This document shows positions 27,277-34,499 of a DNA stretch of 64,000 nt, one piece after another. Positions within the stretch are counted from its first letter, which is position 1, and each line of letters starts with the position of its first letter. Both the position numbers and the translations under genes were made by a program. The DNA comes from Planctomycetaceae bacterium (GTDB lineage: Bacteria > Planctomycetota > Planctomycetia > Pirellulales > Thermoguttaceae): contig SFIW01000007.1 in the NCBI GenBank assembly GCA_004556055.1, forward strand, positions 1 through 64,000, written 5' to 3'. The notes beneath the pieces were generated by a model, which had not been told where the DNA came from, made no database searches, and saw only the letters and a program-made list of their open reading frames with translations.

Positions 27277-27385
27277 GATGGAGTAGAATGCAATACTAAC
27301 GGCTATCCTGGTTTAGTTAGCTTCTAAAGGCGCGAGAGTCGCAATCATTCCTGAGAGGTGCGACGCCTTGACGAGCCGCTCGCGT

Positions 27386-28852
27386 TCACTGACCTTGTTC
27401 ACTCTGGGGGGCGCCGAAACCAGGCTGTCCCATACCAGGCTGTCCCATGGGGCCAAAACCTCCAAAACCAGGACCGCCCATTCCGGGCTGCCACATGCCA
27501 GGTTGTCCCATCGGACCAGCGCCCATGCGTCCAAAACCGCCGAATGAGCGCATCATGAAGAATTGGAAGCTGGGAGACGCTTCGCGGATTTCTTTGACGA
27601 AATCTTGGATTTCCGCTTCGTCGATCACGCCGTCGGTATTTTTGTCGGCAGCTTTAAGCGCATCTTCGATTTTCTTGCAATCGAAAGCGTTGTTTTCGTC
27701 GACGAAAGCAGGACGTTTGTTTTCTACGAATTCGAATTTGGGCTCAGGTACCGCCTGGAATTCTTCCATCGTCAGATATCCGTCTTTATTCTTGTCCGCC
27801 GCCTTGAAAGCCGCCTTGCGCTCGTCGGAAATCGTTTTGGGGAGCTTGGAAAGACGGAGCTTGCCATTGGTCATCGCCGCGGATAATTCTGGACCGCCAA
27901 ATCCCATTCCCATACGGGGGCCGCCCTGTTGACGGGCGTCGCCTTGCTGACGGTTCCCCTGCTGACGAGCGTCGCCTTGCTGACGGTTCCCCCGTTGACG
28001 AGCGTCGCCTTGCTGACGGTTCCCCTGTTGACGAGCGTCGCCTTGCTGGCGATTACCCTGCTGACGAGCGTTGGGACGACCTGCGCCGGGCTGACCATCG
28101 GCGTTCGGACCGCCTTGATCGGGACGCGGTCCCATCCCCATCATTCCCATTCCCATGCCGAACATGCCGGGTTGGGCGCTATTGAAGAGATTGTTGATGA
28201 AACGAGGCGTTTCAGGGGATTTTTCACGGATCGATTCCGCCGCCGTTTTGAGTTCGTCCGTGTCGATGAGGCCGTCGTTGTTTGTGTCGGCCTTTTTGAT
28301 GGAGTCGACGAGTTTTTCAATGACGATAGCGTTATCGTCGTTGATGAAATCAGGTTTTTGACCTTCGGAGAATTGGAACTTGGGACGCGGCATGTTTTGC
28401 ATTTCTTCAACCGTGAGGAAACCGTCCTCATCTTTGTCCGCAGAAGCGAAGCGAGCTTTCACTTCTTCCGGAAGATTCTCGGGCAACTTGGAAAGCTCTA
28501 ATTTGCCGTCGGCAAAAGCGTTGCCGAAGGGGGAGCGGGGCCCGCCAAATCCCTGGGGCCCGCCGGGGAAATTACCACCTGGGGCGTTGGCGGCGCGCAG
28601 AGTCGCCGCTTCATCACGATTGAGGAATCCGTCGTTATCCTTATCGGCGTCTTGAATGAACTTTCGGGTTTCTTCTGGAATACGATCGTTGCTGAGAATT
28701 TTGGACAGGTCATACTGACCATTTTCCGCGCGGGCGTTCACAAGAATACGTCCAAGGGTAGGTTGTGCAGGCGCTTTGTCTTGAGTTTGCGCGATCGCGA
28801 TGGAGGCGGCAGCCGCGGTAATAATAGCGGCGAAGGACAGGGTCTTTTTCAT
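27386..28852 (-). CDS. Secreted EF-hand protein with internal duplication and Gln/Arg repeats
   Basis: Encodes 488 residues with a signal peptide (MKKTLSFAAIITAAAASIAI). Five EF-hand loops are visible: DKDNDGFLNRDE, DKDEDGFLTVEE, DTNNDGLIDTDE, DKNKDGYLTMEE and DKNTDGVIDEAE. The protein is built from two copies of a unit of about 115 residues, each beginning with a (F/M)x(D/N)GKL(E/R)LSKLP motif. They are separated by a Gly/Met/Pro-rich hinge and about four copies of an 11-residue repeat (DARQQGNRQQG) encoded by a 33-bp tandem array. The C-terminus is a Gly/Pro/Gln tail. A calcium-binding exported protein is likely. GAGGAA precedes the ATG, with a strong hairpin a short way upstream. Confidence 0.88.
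   Translation of the reverse strand: MKKTLSFAAIITAAAASIAIAQTQDKAPAQPTLGRILVNARAENGQYDLSKILSNDRIPEETRKFIQDADKDNDGFLNRDEAATLRAANAPGGNFPGGPQGFGGPRSPFGNAFADGKLELSKLPENLPEEVKARFASADKDEDGFLTVEEMQNMPRPKFQFSEGQKPDFINDDNAIVIEKLVDSIKKADTNNDGLIDTDELKTAAESIREKSPETPRFINNLFNSAQPGMFGMGMGMMGMGPRPDQGGPNADGQPGAGRPNARQQGNRQQGDARQQGNRQQGDARQRGNRQQGDARQQGNRQQGDARQQGGPRMGMGFGGPELSAAMTNGKLRLSKLPKTISDERKAAFKAADKNKDGYLTMEEFQAVPEPKFEFVENKRPAFVDENNAFDCKKIEDALKAADKNTDGVIDEAEIQDFVKEIREASPSFQFFMMRSFGGFGRMGAGPMGQPGMWQPGMGGPGFGGFGPMGQPGMGQPGFGAPQSEQGQ
27927..28070 (-). repeat. 33-bp tandem repeat array inside the EF-hand gene
   Basis: Four near-identical 33-bp units recur with CGTC phased at 27937, 27970, 28003 and 28036. 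They encode an 11-residue Gln/Arg/Gly/Asp repeat. The constant period and intact frame mark it as a coding repeat, prone to unit gain and loss. Confidence 0.9.
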
Positions 28853-28870
28853 TTTTTTCCTCTCTATCGG

Positions 28871-28910
28871 GGCAGAATGAAAGTTCTTTTGAAGAACCTT
28901 TCATTCTGCC
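28871..28910 (-). promoter_or_regulatory. Long hairpin in the leader of the EF-hand gene
   Basis: GGCAGAATGAAA-GTTCTT and AAGAAC-C-TTTCATTCTGCC form an 18-bp stem with a single bulge and a 3-nt loop, ending 18 nt before the ATG at 28852. It may be a terminator for the DUF1559 gene upstream, a leader control structure, or both. No U-run follows it on the minus strand, which favours a leader role. Confidence 0.6.
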
Positions 28911-29090
28911 GTTGTTTGATACGAGTCCCCTCTAACTTAGTTGGTCATGGGACTTTGATAGACGCTAAAAACGTTTGTGTTGCACGTTTTCATTGGAGTT
29001 ATCAAAAAGTTATACCCAGATACTCTTCTCGAGGTTTCGAAGAAAATAAAAATATTTTTTGTCCAGTCGCCGTGTTAATTCTTAGCGCGC

Positions 29091-30029
29091 TTACAACGTT
29101 CGGGTCTCGCCGCGGGCGCGCGTGATTGTCGCCGCTAGAATCGTTAAGTCGATGTTTTCGGAGATGAAACGCCCAGAGCCGTCGACAAAAAGCGCGTTTA
29201 ATCCCGAAGGGTGTCGACTTCGCGCTTCGTACTGATACGCGCAGCATTGAGAGCAACTCCAGACGAGATTGCCCGACTGAAAATGCTCGCATGTCGGCTT
29301 GTAATTGATTGGCGCCGTCGTTTTACGAAAAATGTTGGTTCCGATGATCCAACTTCCATTGTCATAAACTTTAGCTCTCGGATTTTCGTAAGACGAGGCC
29401 TCCATGACCATGAAAGTGTTTGACGTTCCGTCAAGGACGTCTTGGATGCGTATTGCTCGAGATATAATCAAACACCCAAGTTCGTCGTTTTTAAGCGTCC
29501 AACCATCCGTCGTTTCAGCCCCAAAGTTCGAAATTTTTTCCGTAACGATTCCGGCATAATGAGAAGGGGATAATTTGAGCTTTTCCAACGTCCATCCCTT
29601 ATCGGGGTTATAATAGTCGACGTCCCGAATCTCACTATCGGAATCAGACGGGCAGAGGTAGAAAGGAAGGCGCGTTTGTCCTGCCTTTTGGTTAACTTCA
29701 TCATAGACGCGCTGATTGAAATCGACTAAGTCCTTGACGTTGGCTTGTTCGAGATAAGGGAGAATTAGCGCTCCCCAACCAAAACTTGAGTTAGTTCCAT
29801 TGGATGTAAGAGTACCGGGAGGAAAGGTTTCTAGAACGTCATGGTATAGATGAAAAGCTAGACCGATTTGTCGAACGTTATTCATGCACGTCATGCGTCT
29901 AGCGGCTTCTCGCGCCGCCTGTACGGCGGGTAATAGTAGACCGACGAGAATCCCAATAACGGCGACGACAACGAGTAGTTCTACAAGCGTAAACGCTCTC
30001 CTAAGGGAAGATAGATTGAATTTTTTCAT
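29091..30029 (-). CDS. DUF1559 pseudopilin-like protein downstream of a cobalamin riboswitch
   Basis: Encodes about 312 residues of the planctomycete DUF1559 family. The N-terminus ([20 protein letters not shown], then [17 protein letters not shown]) is a type IV prepilin cleavage and methylation signal with its hydrophobic helix, so it is probably processed by a prepilin peptidase and surface-exposed. The C-terminus carries the family H-x9-DG motif in HPSGLNALFVDG. Several cysteines (CEHF, CSQCC) lie near the end. The frame is open upstream to 30176, but GAGGAG precedes the ATG at 30029 and the upstream extension reads through riboswitch sequence. The family is large and functionally uncharacterised. 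Its position 122 nt after a B12 aptamer predicts control by cobalamin. Confidence 0.9.
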   Translation of the reverse strand: MKKFNLSSLRRAFTLVELLVVVAVIGILVGLLLPAVQAAREAARRMTCMNNVRQIGLAFHLYHDVLETFPPGTLTSNGTNSSFGWGALILPYLEQANVKDLVDFNQRVYDEVNQKAGQTRLPFYLCPSDSDSEIRDVDYYNPDKGWTLEKLKLSPSHYAGIVTEKISNFGAETTDGWTLKNDELGCLIISRAIRIQDVLDGTSNTFMVMEASSYENPRAKVYDNGSWIIGTNIFRKTTAPINYKPTCEHFQSGNLVWSCSQCCAYQYEARSRHPSGLNALFVDGSGRFISENIDLTILAATITRARGETRTL

Positions 30030-30151
30030 CGAATCGCGTTCTCCTCTAAAAATAGGAAACGGAACGACGATTTGAGCGAGGGACGATCCCCGAACGACGC
30101 CTTCGTCCATCGCGTTAGCGTCGGCGCGCGGAATTTCCGAAGATACCGCAA

Positions 30152-30359
30152 AACGCAGGAAGGTCTTCTGACTCACGTAGAAGAACGTCGCCTTCTCGAC
30201 TGGAAGTCAATGGCTTTGTGACGTTTTCTGAATGAACTATCATTCCTAGCGACGTATACAGCGGCGAGGACCGTTCCGGATTTTCCACCGGATTCCCTGT
30301 TATGCCTACGCTTTCAAACGCTCGATAATTCAGAGACGCTGAATAAGGCCGCCTGCGTT
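30152..30359 (-). promoter_or_regulatory. Cobalamin (B12) riboswitch
   Basis: Read on the minus strand, the order of conserved elements matches the cobalamin aptamer. Stem P1 is 5' AACGCAGG (30359-30352) paired with 3' CCTGCGTT (30159-30152), 8 of 8. Then come GGGAA (30297-30293), GGTGGAAAATCCGGAACGGT and C-rich CCTCGCCGCTGT (to 30258), an AGCCA element, and the B12 box AGTCAGAAGACCT (ending near 30161). By eye the B12 box matches the published consensus at all but one or two positions. It points at the DUF1559 gene starting at 30029. The 122-nt expression platform contains a short GGGATCGTCCC hairpin but no obvious terminator, so translational control is possible. Confidence 0.93.
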
Positions 30360-30561
30360 CTCAAATAGTCAACGCCGCGTTCGCGCGAGGGTGAACTCGA
30401 CGCCGATCCATACGTTATCGACGTTCTTTGATCTGTCAAGGTAGGTATTTTTCTCTTGTTTCTGGATTAAGATTATACTAGAATGAGTCCGTTGTTGCGT
30501 CGTTTTGACGAACCTTTAAAATTATCCTAGAAAACTTAAAGAAGAATTAGTACTGCTTTCT

Positions 30562-31155
30562 ATGACGCCTGTAATTTTGATCGCCCTAGCGGCGTTTGGA
30601 CTTTTGATCATTTTATGGATGGTAAGCGTTTATAACGGCCTCGTGAAACTAAGACAGCGTTACAAGAACGCTTATGCTCAGATCGACGTTCAACTGAAAC
30701 GTCGATACGACCTCATTCCCAATCTTGTCGAGACGGCAAAATCCTTCATGAAACATGAGTCGGAAACCCTTGAAGCCGTTATTCGGGCTAGGTCGGGGGC
30801 GATGGCGGCCAATAAAGAGGCGTTGGCGAATCCCGGCGATCAAAGCGCGATGTCGCGCGTCTCCGCCGCCGAAGGAGCGTTGCACGGCGCGTTGCACGGT
30901 TTTTGGGGGTTGTCGGAGTCGTATCCCGAGCTGAGTTCAAATCAGAATATGTTGGCCCTTCAGGAAGAATTGACGTCGACTGAGAACAAGATTGGCTTCG
31001 CGCGTCAGTCTTATAACGACAGCGTGACGGCTTACAATACCTCTCGAGAGACGTTTCCGAACAATATTTTGGCCGGCGTCTTCGGATTCCTTCCGGCGGC
31101 TCTCTTTGAATTAGCCGACCCGCTCGAACGCGAAGCGCCGAAGGTTAAGTTTTGA
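30562..31155 (+). CDS. lemA: LemA family protein
   Basis: Encodes 197 residues with an N-terminal membrane helix (VILIALAAFGLLIILWMV) followed by the LemA helical bundle. The conserved block RQRYKNAYAQIDVQLKRRYD then LIPNLVETAKSFMKHE is present, as is LQEELTSTENKIGFARQSYN. The function is poorly defined; it is membrane-linked with its bulk outside or in the periplasm. It is followed 54 bp later by an M48 metalloprotease, a pairing seen across many bacteria. The region upstream (30360-30561) has a TATACT box at 30474-30479 but no other gene. Confidence 0.93.
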   Translation: MTPVILIALAAFGLLIILWMVSVYNGLVKLRQRYKNAYAQIDVQLKRRYDLIPNLVETAKSFMKHESETLEAVIRARSGAMAANKEALANPGDQSAMSRVSAAEGALHGALHGFWGLSESYPELSSNQNMLALQEELTSTENKIGFARQSYNDSVTAYNTSRETFPNNILAGVFGFLPAALFELADPLEREAPKVKF

Positions 31156-31209
31156 ACGTCGCCTCAAAGTTTGCTATCTTGAATTCTCCCTTCCTCTAGG
31201 TTTGTAGTC

Positions 31210-33333
31210 ATGGACTTTTTTGAAAGCCAAGATCGAGCCCGCGCTCTGTCGGTTCGACTTACAATTCTTTTTACGTTGTCTGTCGTTCTTACGATCGTGT
31301 TGGTTCATTGTTTAGTCTCTGCGGTCGTTGCGATGCTCTATTACTCCGACTACATGGGAATTGGGATGAAGCAATTCTTTTATAGCAAGCTTTCTTCTCC
31401 TCTCCTGATTCTGGCGGATTGCTCGCTTACCGTGTTGACGATCTTCTCAGGGATGCTCTTTAAATCATCACAGATAAAGAAAGGGGGAAGCGATAAGATT
31501 CTTAGCTCTCTCAATGCGACGATGGTACCTCGCAATTCCCCTGATCTGCGAGAGCGGAGGTTATACAACGTTGTCGAAGAAATGTCGATTGCGTCTGGCG
31601 TTCCCGTCCCTCGCGTTTTTATCATAAAAGGCGTCGACGGAATCAATGCCTGCGCGGTTGGCCTTTCTCCTGAAAACGCCGCGATTTGTGTTACGGAAGG
31701 CGCCTTGAAGCGTTTAAAACGAGACGAACTTCAAGGGGTTGTCGCCCACGAATTTAGCCATATTTATCACAGTGATATGAAGCTAAATATGCGTCTGCTC
31801 GCCGTCTTGTTTGGAATCGAACTGATCGTTATTTTGGGTACTTATACGATCCAAATGGCCTTCACTGATTCGGGAGACGACGACTCCAAAGCGAAGTTTT
31901 ACACTTTTCTCCTCATACTGGCGATTGGTATAAGCCTTGTGTGCATCGGTTGGACGGGCATTTTGTTCGGCAATATGATGCGCGCGGCGGTGACGCGTCA
32001 ACGCGAATACTTAGCGGACGCGTCCGCCATTCAATTTACGCGTAATCCGGAAGGACTGGCGAGCGCGCTGAAAAAAATTGGAGGGGCCGGCGTCGAAACG
32101 TCCGTCGGCGGTAAAGGCGCGCAACAGGCGGCGCATTTCTTCTTTGCGCCTGTTTTCAAACCTGGGATCATGCTCGCGCTCTTTCGCACGCATCCGCCTC
32201 TTCGTAAGCGAATCAAGACGATTGATCCGTCTTTTGACGGCGTCTTCCCTGCCTATGACGCCTCTTCGGAAGATGAGACGATCTTCAGACCGTCTGACGT
32301 CGACGCTTCTAATATCTCTCTGTTCACGGATTCCTCGAAGAACATAACGGTGGACGACTCCGTAGCTGAGAATGACGCTTCTAGCGTTTCCAACGCGGAT
32401 TCCTCGAGCGTAATGGGGGACGACGCTGGCGTCGAGAGCGACGCTTCCAACGTTTCCAACGCGGATTCGACTCCTGCTCCCTCGCCATCCTCCGAGCGTC
32501 GTTCTTTGCCCCAGGAACTTTATGGCGACGGATGTAAGTTGGAAAAAGACGGTGAAAATCTCCTTGAAGCGCAAATTCCGACTCCGCTCTTCCCCGCGCT
32601 AGACGAGTTTATTTCTTCTTTAGAGAACGCCCGAGCGATAGTGTTTTCCGTTCTTCTGGATAAGGACTCTAGAATCAAGGCAATCCAACGCGAGGGCCTC
32701 CAGAAAAGGTATTCGAGCGCTTCAGACAATGAAGCGTTAGAAAAGGCGATTTCCCTTGTTGAAGGGCTTTCCGACGCAACGCGTCTTCAGGTTGTTCGAA
32801 TTTGTATTCCTCTTCTTAAAACGATGACTTCCGGAGAATATGATTCTTTCCGCCAGGCGACGTTTTTCCTGTGCTGCGTCGACAAACGACTCGACGTGTT
32901 TGAATATACGTTGCAATGTCTAGCGATTCGCGAACTTGACGTTTTCTTCGGTCTTTTAGCGCCGATGGAAGTCAAATACAATACGGCGTCAAGCGTGAAA
33001 GATCGTCTTGTGAACGTCTTGGCGGCTTTAGCGACGCAGGGCGCTTTGAAAGACGGGGACGCTGAATTGGCGTTTGAAAAGGGATGTTCGGGACTCGGAA
33101 TTTCCGCGGAGTTTCCCCCTTCTGAGTCGGTTACGTTGCGCACGTTTACCGAGTCGCTCAACGAACTTGCCAAGTCCTCGCCTCAATTAAAGAAACTCGT
33201 GATGGAAGCGTGTTGGCGTTGCGTTCTTTACGACGAAGTCGTCACGGAACGCGAATTGGTTCTTATAAGCGCCGTAGCGGCGGCTTTAGGTATTCCGGCT
33301 CCTTTTTGGCAGAGTAAAAATATCGAGGCTTAG
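31210..33333 (+). CDS. M48-family (HtpX-like) membrane metalloprotease with long C-terminal extension
   Basis: Encodes 707 residues. Two membrane segments at the N-terminus and two after the active site give HtpX topology. The zinc site is VVAHEFSHIYH near residue 180 (HExxH) with the third ligand in REYLADASAIQF near 266. Residues about 350-430 are a Ser/Asp/Ala-rich, partly repeated linker (NDASSVSNADSSS and SDASNVSNADST). The C-terminal 270 residues are helical, and the end resembles a TerB-like fold (LISAVAAALGIPAPFW). HtpX proteins degrade misfolded membrane proteins. The extension is absent from ordinary HtpX and probably cytoplasmic. It pairs with lemA directly upstream. Confidence 0.9.
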   Translation: MDFFESQDRARALSVRLTILFTLSVVLTIVLVHCLVSAVVAMLYYSDYMGIGMKQFFYSKLSSPLLILADCSLTVLTIFSGMLFKSSQIKKGGSDKILSSLNATMVPRNSPDLRERRLYNVVEEMSIASGVPVPRVFIIKGVDGINACAVGLSPENAAICVTEGALKRLKRDELQGVVAHEFSHIYHSDMKLNMRLLAVLFGIELIVILGTYTIQMAFTDSGDDDSKAKFYTFLLILAIGISLVCIGWTGILFGNMMRAAVTRQREYLADASAIQFTRNPEGLASALKKIGGAGVETSVGGKGAQQAAHFFFAPVFKPGIMLALFRTHPPLRKRIKTIDPSFDGVFPAYDASSEDETIFRPSDVDASNISLFTDSSKNITVDDSVAENDASSVSNADSSSVMGDDAGVESDASNVSNADSTPAPSPSSERRSLPQELYGDGCKLEKDGENLLEAQIPTPLFPALDEFISSLENARAIVFSVLLDKDSRIKAIQREGLQKRYSSASDNEALEKAISLVEGLSDATRLQVVRICIPLLKTMTSGEYDSFRQATFFLCCVDKRLDVFEYTLQCLAIRELDVFFGLLAPMEVKYNTASSVKDRLVNVLAALATQGALKDGDAELAFEKGCSGLGISAEFPPSESVTLRTFTESLNELAKSSPQLKKLVMEACWRCVLYDEVVTERELVLISAVAAALGIPAPFWQSKNIEA

Positions 33334-33354
33334 CCTTTTTAGGCTGGTTTGTGC

Positions 33355-33360
33355 TATAAT
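33355..33360 (+). promoter_or_regulatory. TATAAT box upstream of the MBL-fold gene
   Basis: A perfect -10 hexamer about 70 bp before the ATG at 33427. A small AGCCT/AGGCT hairpin lies just upstream. The -35 match is poor. Confidence 0.3.
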
Positions 33361-33426
33361 TATAGACCGCTTCTGCGTTGTATGACGCGTTTTCATTATT
33401 TTTGGTCTTCTATAGGGAGGTTTATT

Positions 33427-34359
33427 ATGGATCGTAGGACGTTTCTTCTTTCTAGCTTAGCCGTTCCGCTGGCGTTCGACGCAACCCAATCTAACGATTG
33501 CTTTGCGAAAGAGCCAAAGAAGACTTTGAATTTTTCACAAAACTCGGACGATCCCAAGGCGACGCTTTGGCAACTCTCCAACGACTCCGGCGCTCAGATG
33601 ATGGGGTATGTTCTGAAGACCCGCGAGGGGCATACGATCGTCTTTGACGGCGGTTGGGCTCACAATGCGGACGAGCTTCTTGAACTTATTAACGGCGAAT
33701 GCGGCGGTAAGGTCGACGCATGGTTTTTGACGCACGCGCATAGCGATCATTGCAACGCGCTCGTGGAAATTTTGACCAATCGTCCTAACTCGGTGAAGAT
33801 TCAGAATCTCTACTATAACTTTCCACCTCAAGAATGGATCAATGAAAACGAAAGTTATTGCAAGGAAGAAACCGACGCGATTTTTGAAGGGCTCGCCAAG
33901 TTTCCAAGCGCCCAAAAGCCCGCGCCGAATCAGGTCTTTGAATTTGGTTCGCTTCGTATAGAATGTTTAAACGACTTTGACCTGTCGATCAAAAATAACG
34001 CCATCAATAATTCGACGATAACCTATCGTTTGGACGTCGGCGACAAGTCGATTTTGATACTTGGCGATCTTGGATACGAAGGTGGAGATCGTCTTTTAGA
34101 GGCTCAGCGAGACAAGTTGTCATGCGAATTTTGTCAAATGGCGCATCATGGACAACAAGGCGTGCGTCGGAACTTTTATGAAGCGGTTAAGCCGACATAT
34201 ACTCTCTGGCCGACTCCAGATTGGCTTTGGCGCAACGACGCGGGCGGAGGAGATGGCACGGGCCCCTTTAAAACGTGCGACACGCGTTGTTGGGCGGCTG
34301 AACTTGGGGTAAAGGACTATTATGTATCGAAAGACGGTCTTATAAAATTGACCTTCTAA
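33427..34359 (+). CDS. Exported metallo-beta-lactamase-fold hydrolase
   Basis: Encodes about 310 residues. The N-terminus (MDRRTFLLSSLAVPLAFDA) is a twin-arginine-like export signal. THAHSDHCNAL near residue 102 is the metal-binding HxHxDH motif of the MBL fold; LGDLGYEGG and MAHHGQQG supply the later Asp and His ligands. The fold resembles ComEC-type and related MBL hydrolases. The substrate is unknown, and the lack of a ComEC membrane part argues against a DNA-uptake role. TAGGGAGG before the ATG at 33427 fixes the start, as the open frame extends upstream without a ribosome-binding site. Confidence 0.85.
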   Translation: MDRRTFLLSSLAVPLAFDATQSNDCFAKEPKKTLNFSQNSDDPKATLWQLSNDSGAQMMGYVLKTREGHTIVFDGGWAHNADELLELINGECGGKVDAWFLTHAHSDHCNALVEILTNRPNSVKIQNLYYNFPPQEWINENESYCKEETDAIFEGLAKFPSAQKPAPNQVFEFGSLRIECLNDFDLSIKNNAINNSTITYRLDVGDKSILILGDLGYEGGDRLLEAQRDKLSCEFCQMAHHGQQGVRRNFYEAVKPTYTLWPTPDWLWRNDAGGGDGTGPFKTCDTRCWAAELGVKDYYVSKDGLIKLTF

Positions 34360-34430
34360 GTTTATCGTAAAGATATTTTGCGAAACCACACGCCCTCGGC
34401 GTTGTTTTAATTCAATAAGAGATACGAACG

Positions 34431-34469
34431 GCGCGGCTCGCTACGATATCAATCTGTATCGAGTCGCGC
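34431..34469 (+). promoter_or_regulatory. Leader hairpin upstream of the Ser/Thr kinase gene
   Basis: GCGCGGCTCG at 34431-34440 pairs with CGAGTCGCGC at 34460-34469 (one wobble). An inner CGATA/TATCG pair lies in the loop. It ends about 30 nt before the ATG. There is no T-run, so it is more likely a leader structure than a terminator. Confidence 0.45.
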
Positions 34470-34499
34470 TCCTTCCCCCCTTAGGAGAGAGACAACGTT

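Noticed and set aside
27927..28070. Regular 33-bp repeats as a possible CRISPR array
   Set aside because: The units are contiguous without variable spacers and keep a reading frame in a clear protein.
27447..28501. Long plus-strand open frames inside the EF-hand gene
   Set aside because: They arise from the tandem repeats and codon bias of the minus-strand gene, and give low-complexity products with no start signals.
30030..30176. N-terminal extension of the DUF1559 gene up to 30176
   Set aside because: It reads through the B12 box, lacks a ribosome-binding site, and the prepilin signal must lie at the N-terminus.
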